From NCBI GenBank assembly GCA_009787435.1, contig WRFW01000114.1:1-5753 (forward strand): DNA of 5,753 nucleotides, read 5' to 3'. The notes under the pieces were generated by a model. It had not been told where the DNA came from and did no database searches. It was given only the letters and a program-made list of their open reading frames with translations. The translations under genes and the position numbers were made by a program. The first letter of the stretch is position 1. Every line of letters begins with the position of its first letter. Shown in pieces: positions 4,926-5,753 of the stretch. Origin of the DNA: Defluviitaleaceae bacterium. GTDB taxonomy: Bacteria; Bacillota; Clostridia; Lachnospirales; UBA5962.

Positions 4926-5753
4926 TTATACCGCACATGCTACACATTCTTCAATGGTTAAATTTTTAGTCCTTGTGTAGTACAAACTTTTAAGCCCTAT
5001 TTTATGGGCATAAATATAAAGCTTCATTAAATCACGTGTGCTAGACATATTAGTCATATAGAGAACCGTTGAAATACCTTGGTCTATATGCTCTTGTATA
5101 GTTCTAACCATATCTAAAATTTTATATTGGTCCATAAAATAGGCACCTGTGTAAAGTTCTTGGTTTTCTCTATTTAAAAATGGCATTGGGTAGTAAGTTG
5201 TACTATCTGCATAGGTGCGTATCTCAATAGGTTCCACTACTGGCATTGTGCTTGGTGTTGAATTTTGAATATAGCTTATGCTTTGAGTCGGCGCAATTGC
5301 TAATCTGTAAGCATTATAAAGCCCGTGTTTTTTAACTTCTTCTTTTAAAATTTGCCAATCTTCTATAGTAGGCAAGTTCATATTTTCAAATAAACTCTCT
5401 GTTAATTTTGGCAAGTAACTATTTTCTAAATATTTATCGAAATAAGTTCCTTTTGCGTACTCACTCTTTTCAAAATCTTTAAAAGTTTCTTTACGCTCTT
5501 TGGCTATCTCCATACTAGCTTTTAAAGAGTAAAAATTAAGAGCCATAAAAAAAGCGTTAGCAAAGTCTCTAGCTTCTTCGCTTTCGTAAGGTATATTATT
5601 TTTTGTTAAAAAGCCGTGTAAATTCATTGCACCAAGCCCAACTGAATGGTAAGCTTCATTAGCTTTGCTTATGGCAGGTGCATTTCCTAAATTCATTAAA
5701 TCGCTAACGTTGCTTAAAGAACGAATAGCAACATTTACTGTTTTTTCAAACCC
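4926..5753 (-). CDS. nrdE: Class Ib ribonucleotide reductase alpha subunit NrdE, C-terminal part
   Basis: The frame is open from the right window edge to TAA 4928-4926, giving the last 275 residues of a protein that is normally about 700-720 aa. NrdE holds the active site and the allosteric specificity site and reduces ribonucleoside diphosphates. Seen here are HSVGLGAMNLHGFL, FANAFFMALNFYSLKASMEIAKER, GLYNAYRLAIAPTQSISYIQNSTPS (the phosphate-binding loop region), the Tyr-Tyr radical-transfer pair in KSLYYTRTKNL, and the C-terminal CVACAV with the mobile C-x-x-C pair that is re-reduced by NrdH or thioredoxin. APTQSISYIQN, with Gln instead of Gly, resembles the lactococcal and Bacillus branch of NrdE, not the enterobacterial one. 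The catalytic N-x-C-x-E segment is outside the window. It is upstream of the two membrane genes, nrdF and nrdI. Confidence 0.96.
   Translation of the reverse strand, partial: GFEKTVNVAIRSLSNVSDLMNLGNAPAISKANEAYHSVGLGAMNLHGFLTKNNIPYESEEARDFANAFFMALNFYSLKASMEIAKERKETFKDFEKSEYAKGTYFDKYLENSYLPKLTESLFENMNLPTIEDWQILKEEVKKHGLYNAYRLAIAPTQSISYIQNSTPSTMPVVEPIEIRTYADSTTYYPMPFLNRENQELYTGAYFMDQYKILDMVRTIQEHIDQGISTVLYMTNMSSTRDLMKLYIYAHKIGLKSLYYTRTKNLTIEECVACAV

Noticed and set aside
4666..4980. 104-aa plus-strand open frame opposite the 84-aa membrane gene
   Set aside because: No ribosome binding site precedes it and it runs into the conserved end of nrdE on the other strand. The minus-strand frame has AAGGA at 6 nt and fits the operon.

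Overview
The window is AT-rich, uses the standard code (TGG for Trp, TGA as a stop), and has strong AGGAGG-type ribosome binding sites with TTG/GTG starts. Its class Ib ribonucleotide reductase, free-standing CoaB and CoaC, type III-like pantothenate kinase and VanW-family protein together suggest a low-GC Bacillota, Clostridia/Tissierellia-like or a relative of the lactic acid bacteria. I cannot name the genus.

Layout from left to right. Positions 1-317 (+) hold the C-terminal end of a VanW-family protein. It faces, convergently, a minus-strand coenzyme A cluster transcribed from right to left: coaB (2326-1670), coaC (1673-1143) and coaX (1085-393). These encode the enzymes for pantothenate phosphorylation, cysteine ligation and decarboxylation, leading to 4'-phosphopantetheine. 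CoaB and CoaC are separate proteins of the streptococcal type, coupled by an ATGA overlap, not the usual CoaBC fusion. The CoaX homologue lacks two normally conserved aspartates. A promoter for this cluster lies at 2393-2421.

The 2354-2485 gap holds an unexpected arrangement. A plus-strand promoter-like element overlaps the coaB -10 box back to back. About 50 bases further on is a perfect 12-bp hairpin followed by a T-run on the plus strand. This could be a small RNA of about 80 nt transcribed away from coaB. Next comes an unrecognised 106-aa gene (2806-2486, -) with its own promoter and ribosome binding site.

The right half (2903-5753, -) is a class Ib ribonucleotide reductase operon in the order nrdE (partial), an 84-aa membrane protein, a 132-aa membrane protein, nrdF, nrdI. 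The two small membrane genes are wedged between the catalytic and radical subunits, with a 9-nt gap after nrdE and a 29-nt overlap into nrdF, so they should be co-transcribed and translationally linked. NrdI reduces or oxidises flavin to load the Mn/tyrosyl radical cofactor of NrdF, and NrdF passes the radical to NrdE, which reduces ribonucleotides. The role of the membrane pair is unknown. This insertion and the possible small RNA are the most interesting parts of the window.
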